47,598 bases of DNA from Bacteriovoracaceae bacterium. GTDB taxonomy: Bacteria; Bdellovibrionota; Bacteriovoracia; Bacteriovoracales; Bacteriovoracaceae. The position numbers and the translations under genes are program-made. Below, in pieces: positions 34,183 to 42,161 of this stretch; within the stretch, counting starts at the first letter, position 1, and each line of letters starts with the position of its first letter. The notes beneath the pieces are model-generated. The model had not been told where the DNA came from and ran no database searches. It saw only the letters and a list, made by a program, of their open reading frames with translations. The DNA lies in NCBI GenBank assembly GCA_947377285.1, contig CANCFT010000029.1, positions 1 through 47,598 on the forward strand. Reading direction: 5' to 3'.

Positions 34183-35109
34183 GTGACGACATCCTATACA
34201 ATCCAAATGGCATCTAAAATTTCTGGAGTAGGGGTCCATACCATTCGCGCATGGGAAAAAAGATACAAGGCCCTAGTTCCCAATAGAGATTCTTCAGGTC
34301 ACAGAACTTATACCAAAACAGATATTGAAAAACTCATGCTTTTAAGTGAACTTTGTTTACTTGGCTACACGATTTCCAAAGTCGCTAAATACGACATTTC
34401 TGAGTTGAAACTTCTACTTAAAGATCTCGGCAAAAGTGAAATAAGTCTCGATTCTCCTGAGTTTAACCTCATTAAAGAAAAAACTAGCATTGATCCAAGT
34501 GGTTCAACCAGTATTTTATTATTTGCTTTGCGTGCCTATAAACTAGATGTGGTAAATCTTGAGCTTAGTAAGCTTAAAACTATGGTTAACGCAAAAGAGA
34601 TGGCACTTAGTCTATTACTTCCTTTGGCCTTAGAGCTAGCTGAATTAAAATCTAGTGGAGTTTATACTGCTATTCAAGAAGAAACGGCCGTGAGTCTGCT
34701 GCGCTTTCACGCAGGACTCGCACTTTATCGCCCCAATGAACGCAAAGAAAAGAATTCTATTAATGTTATCATTGCAGGTCTTGAAACTCATTCTAATGAA
34801 ATAAACTTATTAATGGCAGGACTTTTAAGTAACCACTATGGTTTTAATTATAACTTTTTAGGTCATTCGTTATCCGTTGAAGCAATCGTTGAATCTGCAA
34901 ATTTTTTAAATGTTCATATGATAATTTTAAATGCTCACTCATTAAGTCCAGTTCAATCATTTGTGGAAAAACTAATTGCCAAAGGACCAACAAATTTTAA
35001 TTTATTAATTTTTGGCAAAATAGATTTAAATTTTGATCGAATCCCTGCTAAACGAGTTAAAATTTGTCGATCCATCGACGAACTAGACGAATATTTATCT
35101 CAAAAATAA
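34183..35109 (+). CDS. MerR-family regulator, LitR/CarH-like with degenerate B12-binding region
   Basis: Regulator of 308 residues. Start GTG 34183 is required because the HTH begins at residue 5: SYTIQMASKISGVGVHTIRA then WEKRY, typical of MerR. A helical domain (about 105-190) and a C-terminal Rossmann-like domain (about 192-307) follow, as in light-sensing CarH/LitR. H203 in GLETHSNEINLLM sits where the lower cobalamin ligand is, but the following Gly is replaced, and the CarH W-x9-EH motif over the helical domain reads as Ser and Glu-Thr. B12 binding is therefore doubtful. It is divergent from yfcH-phrB and probably controls them. Confidence 0.83.
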   Translation: MTTSYTIQMASKISGVGVHTIRAWEKRYKALVPNRDSSGHRTYTKTDIEKLMLLSELCLLGYTISKVAKYDISELKLLLKDLGKSEISLDSPEFNLIKEKTSIDPSGSTSILLFALRAYKLDVVNLELSKLKTMVNAKEMALSLLLPLALELAELKSSGVYTAIQEETAVSLLRFHAGLALYRPNERKEKNSINVIIAGLETHSNEINLLMAGLLSNHYGFNYNFLGHSLSVEAIVESANFLNVHMIILNAHSLSPVQSFVEKLIAKGPTNFNLLIFGKIDLNFDRIPAKRVKICRSIDELDEYLSQK

Positions 35110-35123
35110 TTTTTTAAGCTAAT

Positions 35124-35606
35124 TTATAAAATTTTTACAATATCTTTTAGTATCTCTTTAGGTTTATCTGTAGGAGCAAAGCGCTCTTTTGGAACACCAT
35201 TTTTATCAATCAAAAACTTAGTAAAATTCCACTTTATAGCTTTTAGCCCTAAAATGCCCGGAAGACTTCCTTTCAAAAATTCATAAAGAGGAGCTTCCTC
35301 ATCACCGTTGACATCTATTTTAGCAAATAGTGGAAAGCTGACATCATAAGTTAGGCTGCAAAATTTTTTAATTTCTTCTGCTTCCCCCGGTTCTTGAGAG
35401 CCAAATTGGTTACATGGAAACGCTAAAATCTCAAGGCCCTGAGATTTATATTCACGATAAATTTCTTCTAATTCTGTATACTGAGAAGTAAAACCACATT
35501 TTGAAGCGACATTGACAATTAAGAGTGTTTTGCCCTTAAATTCTGCAAGAGATACAGTATCACCATTTATATTTTTGACTGAATAATCATAGATTGTATC
35601 GGACAT
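35124..35606 (-). CDS. Glutathione peroxidase family (BtuE-like) thiol peroxidase
   Basis: Cytoplasmic peroxide-reducing enzyme of 160 residues. The Cys form of the active site is C37 in NVASKCGFTSQY, with Q71 (FPCNQFGSQEPGEA), W126 and N127 (KWNFTKFLID) completing the tetrad. There is no signal peptide. Bacterial Cys-type members usually use thioredoxin. It ends 14 bases from the convergent MerR gene and is divergent from the ABC exporter. Confidence 0.94.
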   Translation of the reverse strand: MSDTIYDYSVKNINGDTVSLAEFKGKTLLIVNVASKCGFTSQYTELEEIYREYKSQGLEILAFPCNQFGSQEPGEAEEIKKFCSLTYDVSFPLFAKIDVNGDEEAPLYEFLKGSLPGILGLKAIKWNFTKFLIDKNGVPKERFAPTDKPKEILKDIVKIL

Positions 35607-35722
35607 ATGCTTTCTCCTAAAAACTTATTTTGACATTGAAAAATTGTAGGCCAAGAATAAGAGAGAGCATAGATAATTTGATTCACTAAAGAATAGACAA
35701 AAGTTTAAAAGGAAAGTTATTA

Positions 35723-36436
35723 ATGAATGCTATTGAAGTTGTTGGTGTAAAAAAATCCTATGGGCCAGATTTTACGCTTCAAGATGTAAACTTAGAAGTG
35801 AAGTCTGGAAGAATCATGGCCTTGCTTGGTCCAAATGGGGCCGGTAAAACAACCTTAGTGAAACTCATTTTAAACCTAATGCATGTTGACAGTGGCGTCA
35901 TAAAAATTAAAGGAATTCCTACTCATATTGCCGCTTCAAGATTGGGAATAGGTTTTATTCCTGAAAAATTTAGTTTCTTTCCTTATTACACTGTTCGAGG
36001 AGTGCTAGAGTTTTTTGGCACAATGAAAGGGTTAAAAGGAGAGGAGTTGAGTTCACAAATAACCCAGGCAATGGCCGACTTAAATATTACAGAATTAGAA
36101 AATCGCAAACTTCAATCATTATCAAAAGGACAAGTTCAACGAACTGGACTTGCCAGTTTATTAGTTGGTGACCATGAAGTGCTTATTTTAGATGAGCCAT
36201 TTTCAGGACTTGATCCTATTGGTATGCGCGATTTAAAAGAAATTATTAAAAAGCAAAAAAGTTTAGGAAAAACGGTTTTTTTAAATTCCCATATTCTCTC
36301 TGAAATGGAACAAATTTGTGATGATGTGGCCATTTTAAATAAAGGTAAAATTCTTTATAGTGGCAGTGTTCAATCTATACTAGAGAAAAGTCCATCTCTG
36401 GAAGAATTCTTTTATCAACTTGTCAGTAATAATTAA
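35723..36436 (+). CDS. ABC transporter ATP-binding protein (ABC-2 type)
   Basis: Nucleotide-binding subunit of 237 residues. Walker A is GPNGAGKTT at 36-44, the signature is LSKGQVQRTGLA and Walker B is VLILDEPFSGLDP with the NSHILSEME switch His. The Leu-Ser-Lys-Gly-Gln signature and length fit the NatA/YhaQ-like exporters paired with ABC-2 permeases. The permease follows 27 bases after the stop. The transported substrate is unknown. Confidence 0.92.
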   Translation: MNAIEVVGVKKSYGPDFTLQDVNLEVKSGRIMALLGPNGAGKTTLVKLILNLMHVDSGVIKIKGIPTHIAASRLGIGFIPEKFSFFPYYTVRGVLEFFGTMKGLKGEELSSQITQAMADLNITELENRKLQSLSKGQVQRTGLASLLVGDHEVLILDEPFSGLDPIGMRDLKEIIKKQKSLGKTVFLNSHILSEMEQICDDVAILNKGKILYSGSVQSILEKSPSLEEFFYQLVSNN

Positions 36437-36463
36437 ATATTGATTCTCTTAGGAGCATTAGAA

Positions 36464-37285
36464 ATGAACGATTTGAAGAAAGCTCAATGGCGGGCCATGC
36501 TAAAGGATACAGTCTTAAAAGAGCTACGAAGCAAAACACTTATCTTTATATTTATAGCTACAACACTTGTGATTTTTTTAGCGCACGCTTTATTGAAAAT
36601 ATTCATCAGTAATAATGAAGGGAGCGCTTTAACAATTAATGGTGCCAGCAGTTTGAGTTTGATGTTTACGATGATAAATGCATGGAGTGTAATTATTGCA
36701 GGGATTTTTGGAATTAGTTCAATTCGCTCTGATTTTAAAGATAATATTATTTATCAATACCTATCTTTTCCTATTTCTCGTACTCAATATATGTTTAGTC
36801 GAATTATAGGAACTTGGATTTTAGTCTATAGTTATTACCTTTATTCTTATTTCTTATCGGCAATCCTTTTTTCTATTGCAACTCATTCCTCTGCTCTTAA
36901 TTGGAATCATTTAGTAAGTATGCTAATCATGGGACTATATGTCTTTATCATCATATTTATTTCTTTTTTATATTCATTAGTCGCAAATCAAATTGGAGCT
37001 TTTTTACTTTTGTTGACTACAATTGGTATCATTTCAATTTCAACTAATACTTTTAGAGTTTTAGAATTTTCAGATTATTTAAAAAACTTAAATATTTTTA
37101 AAGGTATAGGATTAATTATTTATTGCTTCTTACCAAGAGTGAGTCTTATCGCAGAATTGGCAGGAAATGTTTTATCAAAAGAGGCTATCACTTTAAATCT
37201 AGGGCTTGAGTTCTTACATATGCTTGTCACCACTTCAGCTTTTATTTTTATTGCAGATAGAATTGTACAGAAGAAAAATTTTTAA
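36464..37285 (+). CDS. ABC-2 type permease
   Basis: Membrane subunit of 273 residues with about six hydrophobic segments, beginning after a charged N-terminus (KDTVLKELRSKTLIFIFIAT). The segment SIRSDFKDNIIYQYLSFPIS before helix 3 is the coupling region seen in ABC-2 permeases of the NosY type. I chose the ATG at 36464 because AGGAG lies 9 bases before it; an in-frame TTG at 36440 would add 8 residues. It pairs with the ATPase gene immediately upstream. Confidence 0.88.
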   Translation: MNDLKKAQWRAMLKDTVLKELRSKTLIFIFIATTLVIFLAHALLKIFISNNEGSALTINGASSLSLMFTMINAWSVIIAGIFGISSIRSDFKDNIIYQYLSFPISRTQYMFSRIIGTWILVYSYYLYSYFLSAILFSIATHSSALNWNHLVSMLIMGLYVFIIIFISFLYSLVANQIGAFLLLLTTIGIISISTNTFRVLEFSDYLKNLNIFKGIGLIIYCFLPRVSLIAELAGNVLSKEAITLNLGLEFLHMLVTTSAFIFIADRIVQKKNF

Positions 37286-37307
37286 ATAATTATTGAGTCT
37301 AAATTTA

Positions 37308-39074
37308 ATGTATATTTTAGGATTATCATGTTTTTATCACGATAGCTCAGCCGTTTTAATTAAAGACGGCCAAGTTATCGCAGCTGTTGAAGAAGAGCGC
37401 TTTTCAAGAAAAAAGCATGATCAATCTTTTCCCGTGCACTCTGTAGAATTTTGTTTAAACTTTGCTCAAATCACTCTAGATCTTGTTGATGTGATAGTTT
37501 TTTATGATAAACCATTTCTTAAATTTGACCGTATACTTGAAACTTATTTTGCAAGTGCTCCATTTGGATTAAAATCGTTCCTAACGGCCATGCCAATTTG
37601 GTTAAAAGAAAAAATATTTTTTAAGAAATACCTAAAAGATTCTCTTAAAAAATTTTCAAAAAATATTCCTCCACTTTACTTTAGTGAACATCATCTTTCT
37701 CATGCAGCATCTAGTTTTTATGCTTCTCCCTTTAATGAAGCTGCTGTTTTGTGCATTGATGGAGTCGGTGAATGGGCAACTACTAGCGGATGGATGGGGA
37801 ATGCTACTGAATTAAAGCCAATATTCGAAATTCATTTTCCACATTCGTTAGGGTTATTTTATTCAGCATTTACTGGCTATTTAGGGTTTAAAGTCAATTC
37901 AGGTGAATACAAAATGATGGGACTTGCTCCCTATGGCCTACCCATATATGAAAAAATTATTTTCGATAATTGTATTCACTTAAATTTGGATGGAAGCTTT
38001 CAATTAAATCTTGAGTATTTTGATTTTACTCAAACTGATTATATGTTTACTGAGAAATTAATTAATCTTTTTCAACAACCTTTAAGGAGAGATGAAGATC
38101 CATTGAATTCATTTCACAAAGATTTAGCTGCATCAGTCCAAGCAGTAACTGAAAAAATAGTTATCAATCTCGCTCGTCAAATAAAACTTCAGACAGGGGC
38201 CGAGAATTTAACGATGGCCGGTGGGGTGGCCTTAAATTGTGTGGCCAATGGAAAACTTAAAGAGAGTGGGATTTTTAAAAATATTTGGATTCAACCAGCA
38301 AGTGGAGACTCCGGAGGCGCTCTCGGAGCAGCGTTGGCCTATTATTACTTGGTAAAATCTAATCCTCGAATTGCTAGTTCGAATTATCAAAATGGATCTT
38401 TACTTGGACCAAATTATTCACTTGATTTCATAAAAAAGAATCTTCAGGAATCCGGACTAAATTTTAATGAAGAATCATCAGTTGATGAATTAGATCAAAA
38501 AATCTCTCAAGAATTAATATCAGGAAATGTCGTAGGACTTTTTCAAGGAAGAATGGAATTTGGACCAAGGGCCTTAGGCTCTAGGTCTATCATTGGGGAT
38601 CCACGTGACCCGAAAATGCAATCCATTATGAATTTGAAAATCAAAAAACGTGAATCTTTCAGACCTTTTGCCCCCGCAATTTTAAAAGAGTATGTGAATG
38701 AATATTTTACTTGGGAAGAAAATCTTTCTTCTCCCTATATGCTTTTTACAACTCAAGTAAAAAGTAGAGTTTCTCTTCCGGCAATTACACATGTGGATGG
38801 TTCGGCACGAATTCAAATTGTAGATCAAAATATACACTCTCGATTTCATAAAATTCTTTCAGCATTTTATAAAAAATCAGGATGTCCTGTTCTTATAAAT
38901 ACATCTTTTAATGTTAGGGGGGAGCCAATTGTTTTAAGTCCACAAGATGCGATTAATTGTTTTATGACTACAGAGATGGATGTACTTGTACTTGAAAATT
39001 TTATTTTGCGCAAATCGGAGCAAACAATTGATTTACTCTCGCGCCAATGGATAAATGCTTATGCCAAAGATTAA
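37308..39074 (+). CDS. Carbamoyltransferase, NodU/CmcH family
   Basis: O-carbamoyltransferase of 588 residues using carbamoyl phosphate and ATP to decorate a sugar or natural product. The N-terminal Kae1-like domain has ILGLSCFYHDSSAVLI, VEEERFSRKKHD, the metal-site HHLSHAASSFYASPF and IDGVGEWATT. The C-terminal YrdC-like part has MEFGPRALGSRSIIGDPRD, RESFRPFAPAIL and NTSFNVRGEPIV. The ATG at 37308 begins the conserved domain; TTG 37293 is an alternative. It overlaps the SxtJ-like gene by 20 bases. In other genomes these two and a DUF5989 gene form a set. Confidence 0.93.
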   Translation: MYILGLSCFYHDSSAVLIKDGQVIAAVEEERFSRKKHDQSFPVHSVEFCLNFAQITLDLVDVIVFYDKPFLKFDRILETYFASAPFGLKSFLTAMPIWLKEKIFFKKYLKDSLKKFSKNIPPLYFSEHHLSHAASSFYASPFNEAAVLCIDGVGEWATTSGWMGNATELKPIFEIHFPHSLGLFYSAFTGYLGFKVNSGEYKMMGLAPYGLPIYEKIIFDNCIHLNLDGSFQLNLEYFDFTQTDYMFTEKLINLFQQPLRRDEDPLNSFHKDLAASVQAVTEKIVINLARQIKLQTGAENLTMAGGVALNCVANGKLKESGIFKNIWIQPASGDSGGALGAALAYYYLVKSNPRIASSNYQNGSLLGPNYSLDFIKKNLQESGLNFNEESSVDELDQKISQELISGNVVGLFQGRMEFGPRALGSRSIIGDPRDPKMQSIMNLKIKKRESFRPFAPAILKEYVNEYFTWEENLSSPYMLFTTQVKSRVSLPAITHVDGSARIQIVDQNIHSRFHKILSAFYKKSGCPVLINTSFNVRGEPIVLSPQDAINCFMTTEMDVLVLENFILRKSEQTIDLLSRQWINAYAKD

Positions 39075-39462
39075 TTTATCAAAATCGATCGATTTAAAAA
39101 ATAATCGTAATTTTGGATTGATAATGTCTTTTGTTTTTGTTTTCTTTGGCGCATTAAAACCATTAATGAAACATTCTTCAATAAATAAAATGAGTCTTCT
39201 TATAGCGGTCATCTTGATTTTAATCTCATTATTTCGACCTAACTCTTTAAAAAAAATTCGTACTTTTTGGATACTCATTGGTGAAAAAATCGGTGCCTTT
39301 AATTCAAAAATTATTTTTACAATTTTATATTTTTCACTTTTTTCATTAATACATTTGATTTTTATTCTTATGAAACGAGATAAAATGAAAAAAGAATGGA
39401 AGTGTTATCAATCGACCTATCAATTAAAAACGAAAATTTCTGATTTTAATGACCCTTTTTAA
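39055..39462 (+). CDS. SxtJ-family small membrane protein
   Basis: Protein of 135 residues with about three membrane segments: LIMSFVFVFFGALKP, MSLLIAVILILISLFRP and IFTILYFSLFSLIHLIFIL, then a basic end with KKEWKCYQSTY. This matches the SxtJ family that accompanies NodU/CmcH carbamoyltransferases; the biochemical role is unknown. It starts inside the carbamoyltransferase gene, so translation is coupled. Its stop overlaps the stop of the opposite-strand DUF5989 gene by 4 bases. Confidence 0.8.
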   Translation: MLMPKINLSKSIDLKNNRNFGLIMSFVFVFFGALKPLMKHSSINKMSLLIAVILILISLFRPNSLKKIRTFWILIGEKIGAFNSKIIFTILYFSLFSLIHLIFILMKRDKMKKEWKCYQSTYQLKTKISDFNDPF

Positions 39463-39611
39463 AAAAAGGTATATACAAATGGAGCGACTGCACTTCCTTG
39501 AGCATATATAACGAGAGCTCCAAATAAAACTAAAATTAAAACGATAGGGATGAGCCACCATTTTTTATGTTGACGAAAAAATCGGAGTAAATCTTTCAAT
39601 GTTTCGATCAT
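39459..39611 (-). CDS. DUF5989-family 50-residue membrane protein
   Basis: Reading the minus strand from the ATG at 39611 gives 50 residues: MIETLKDLLRFFRQHKKWW, then LIPIVLILVLFGALVIYAQG and SAVAPFVYTFF. This is the DUF5989 pattern: an amphipathic Arg/Lys-Trp N-terminus, one membrane helix and the conserved AQGSAVAPFIYT-like end. The family normally follows carbamoyltransferase and SxtJ genes on the same strand. Here it is convergent to them and lies 15 bases after the FtsX-type permease stop, as the apparent last gene of that operon. A weak GTGAG precedes the ATG. It is short and easily missed. Confidence 0.87.
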   Translation of the reverse strand: MIETLKDLLRFFRQHKKWWLIPIVLILVLFGALVIYAQGSAVAPFVYTFF

Positions 39612-39626
39612 CTGTACTCACAAAAA

Positions 39627-40880
39627 TTAAAACTTTATAGTTAGCCCATCTTGTAATGAATTCATATAAGCTTTTATTGCCGGGATTAAGCCGGCCAATG
39701 TTCCTGCTACAAAAATTCCAAGTAAATAATACCATTCTTTTAGTGAAAGAGGTTGTAGCTCTAAATAGACTGAAAAATTTGCTTCAAGCCATGGCTTTAC
39801 AAAAAAGAGTAAACCGTAAAGAGAGACAACTCCAATAAAACATCCTGCAAAAACTAATAAGCTTGATTCATAGATGAGCAGTGAAAAAACATGGCGTGAA
39901 CTTGCTCCTAAAGATCTTAGGATGGCCATTTCTCTACGGCGCTCATTGATAGAAGTATAAAGTGAAATTAAAATACTTAAAATACCAACTAAAAGAACAC
40001 ATAGGCTAACCAGAAAAAGGATTTGCTCTACATAACCAATTGTTTGCCACATCTCTTGTAATGCTAATCCCGGAATTATGGCCATTATGGGTTCTTTGTC
40101 GTATTGATCAATATCTCGTCGCATTTTAAGGACAGCAATTCTCGACTTAAGTTTCACCATAAAAGAAGTAATTTGAGTGATTTTTATATTATCTTTTTTA
40201 AAACGATCTGGATTTATCTTATCACCACTTGGTACACCTGATTCCCATCCAAAATGCATTGCCTCCATTCCATAAAGATTAATAAATACCCCAGTGTCAA
40301 TCGGCGTCTGAGTTGGAGATAAAATTCCGACAATATGAAAAGGAGTATTGTCATGAGAAAGTATAGCTTCAGATGAAATACCATGGCTTAAAACAATTGG
40401 ATCACCAACTGCGACATGAAATTTTTTAGCAACCTCACTGCCCATCACGACATCGAAAGTTTCAGTTGGAAGTTTTCCTGAATTAAATTCAACTTTTTTG
40501 TCTCCTCTAAATCTGTAGTGATTAAAGAAATTTTCGTCTGTCGCAATAACTCTATATCCTTTGTAAGTATCTCCTAATGAAATAGGAATACTCCATTCGA
40601 CCAATCGGTTACTTTTGATATCTTCATAGGTTGTCATCCGTATATTATTTACGGCTCCACCAATATGAAATACTGTATAAAGCAAGAGCTGAAGTGGGCC
40701 ACCTTTGGCGCCGATAATTAAATCAGTTTTTGAAATTGTATTTGTGAAACCTTCTCTTGCTCCATTTCTAATTCTTTCTATTCCCAAAAAAAGTGTAACG
40801 GAGAGAGCAATAGAAAGAATACATAACATGGATGTAAATTTTCTATTTTTAATTGATTTATAAGTTAAAAAATTAATCAT
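39627..40880 (-). CDS. FtsX/MacB-type ABC transporter permease
   Basis: Membrane subunit of 417 residues. An N-terminal helix (about 14-34, starting RKFTSMLCILSIALS) is followed by a ~230-residue periplasmic MacB-like core domain and three C-terminal helices (about 280-400) carrying the FtsX signature INERRREMAILRSLGASSRHVFSLLIYES. It pairs with the ATPase gene 9 bases upstream. Such mechanotransmission ABC systems act on periplasmic substrates without classical transport. Context with a DUF3299 protein recalls the Zrg zinc-acquisition operon of Vibrio, but that link is from memory and tentative. Confidence 0.9.
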   Translation of the reverse strand: MINFLTYKSIKNRKFTSMLCILSIALSVTLFLGIERIRNGAREGFTNTISKTDLIIGAKGGPLQLLLYTVFHIGGAVNNIRMTTYEDIKSNRLVEWSIPISLGDTYKGYRVIATDENFFNHYRFRGDKKVEFNSGKLPTETFDVVMGSEVAKKFHVAVGDPIVLSHGISSEAILSHDNTPFHIVGILSPTQTPIDTGVFINLYGMEAMHFGWESGVPSGDKINPDRFKKDNIKITQITSFMVKLKSRIAVLKMRRDIDQYDKEPIMAIIPGLALQEMWQTIGYVEQILFLVSLCVLLVGILSILISLYTSINERRREMAILRSLGASSRHVFSLLIYESSLLVFAGCFIGVVSLYGLLFFVKPWLEANFSVYLELQPLSLKEWYYLLGIFVAGTLAGLIPAIKAYMNSLQDGLTIKF

Positions 40881-40889
40881 TTGGGAAAC

Positions 40890-41576
40890 CTAAATTTTAT
40901 TTATATCTGGGAGTGAAATTGTTTTTGGGAAATATTCTTTTAATCTTGTATCGTGAGATACAAAAATTAATGTAAATTTTCTTTTTTCCCATTCTGATAA
41001 AAGTAGATTCATAAATTCATGAGTGTTTTTTTCATCTAATGAGCTGGTCGGTTCATCAGCTATGATTAATTGAGGATTACCAATTAAAGCGCGGGCCGCG
41101 GCCACTCGTTGTTGTTGGCCTATCGAGAGGTCGGTAACTAATTTATCGGCAAAATCTTTTAGCCCTAAGGTAGAAATTAACTCTTCGGCCTGTGCTTCTA
41201 TATCAATCCCTAATGAACGCTTTTTATTGATTAAGCATGGCAATTGAATATTCTCTTTAATTGTTAAGTAAGGAATTAAATTAAATATTTGGAATATATA
41301 ACCAATCTTCTCTCCTCTAAGATGATCTCTTTCACCTTGAGAAATAAATTGCAAGCTTTTACCTAAGACTTCAACTTCTCCTGTTTCGACTTGGAGAACA
41401 CCTGCTAAAATATTTAACAGCGTGCTTTTTCCAAAACCAGAAGGGCCATAGAGAAATATTTTCTCACCAGGGTGAATTGAAAGCTCGGGAATATTAAGGA
41501 CTAACGGATTCTCAATCTTTAATTGTGAATGATAAGAAAATCTTAAATCTTTTATACGAATAGAATTTTGAGTCAT
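40890..41576 (-). CDS. ABC transporter ATPase, LolD/MacB class
   Basis: Nucleotide-binding protein of 228 residues. Walker A is GPSGFGKST at 44-52, the signature is LSIGQQQRVAAARALIGNPQ, Walker B is LIIADEPTSSLDEKN and the switch is FVSHDTRLKEYF. The LolD/MacB class shows in the spacing and the GYIFQIFNLIPYLTIKEN Q-loop region. It is 9 bases from both the DUF3299 gene upstream and the permease downstream, forming a tight operon. Confidence 0.92.
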   Translation of the reverse strand: MTQNSIRIKDLRFSYHSQLKIENPLVLNIPELSIHPGEKIFLYGPSGFGKSTLLNILAGVLQVETGEVEVLGKSLQFISQGERDHLRGEKIGYIFQIFNLIPYLTIKENIQLPCLINKKRSLGIDIEAQAEELISTLGLKDFADKLVTDLSIGQQQRVAAARALIGNPQLIIADEPTSSLDEKNTHEFMNLLLSEWEKRKFTLIFVSHDTRLKEYFPKTISLPDINKI

Positions 41577-41584
41577 AAATTATT

Positions 41585-42001
41585 TTATTGTTTAAGTTCT
41601 TTGATTTTTATTCCATCAATTTTATAAGAAGACTCAAGGTCTTTGTTCGAATCTACCGATAGTTTTCCAGTGAGTTCGATAGGGTAAAATGAAGGGGCGA
41701 CTGTAACACCATTTTTCATTTTAACTAAAATTAATTGATTTGGAGGTGGTGGGGGAACATGCATGCATGAAGGTATATAAGGCATGAATAAGAATTCTAC
41801 GACAGTTTTTGCGTCATAATCAAGTGGCATCATAAAGCCTTTTATCGTAATTTCTTTCCCAATGATTTTTTTTAAATCTTCTTTTATAACGAGAGATTTT
41901 GTTTTTGGATCAAGATCCAAAGTTTTTAAAGTCTCCCAAGTTACTTCAGAAGCATTACTTTTAAATGCGAAAAGTAAAAAAAGAATAATGACTTTTTTCA
42001 T
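41585..42001 (-). CDS. Periplasmic DUF3299 protein
   Basis: Exported protein of 138 residues. The signal peptide MKKVIILFLLFAFKSNAS is cleaved near residue 17. The body has the DUF3299 hallmarks KGFMMPLDYDAKTVVEFLF then MPYIPSCMHVPPPPPNQL, with a Cys-x-His pair that could bind metal. Biochemical role unknown. It leads the DUF3299-ATPase-permease-DUF5989 operon. Confidence 0.87.
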   Translation of the reverse strand: MKKVIILFLLFAFKSNASEVTWETLKTLDLDPKTKSLVIKEDLKKIIGKEITIKGFMMPLDYDAKTVVEFLFMPYIPSCMHVPPPPPNQLILVKMKNGVTVAPSFYPIELTGKLSVDSNKDLESSYKIDGIKIKELKQ

Positions 42002-42161
42002 AATATTATTTTCCTTTTGAATCTTAATTGACGAATACTCTAGTCTATTACTTTGATAATGAGTAATATTAAATAAATTTTAGATTCCAAACGACAGCTT
42101 TGCAACTAATTTGCAAAAATAGTCTTTCACTAAAATTAATGAATCGATTATCATTATACTT

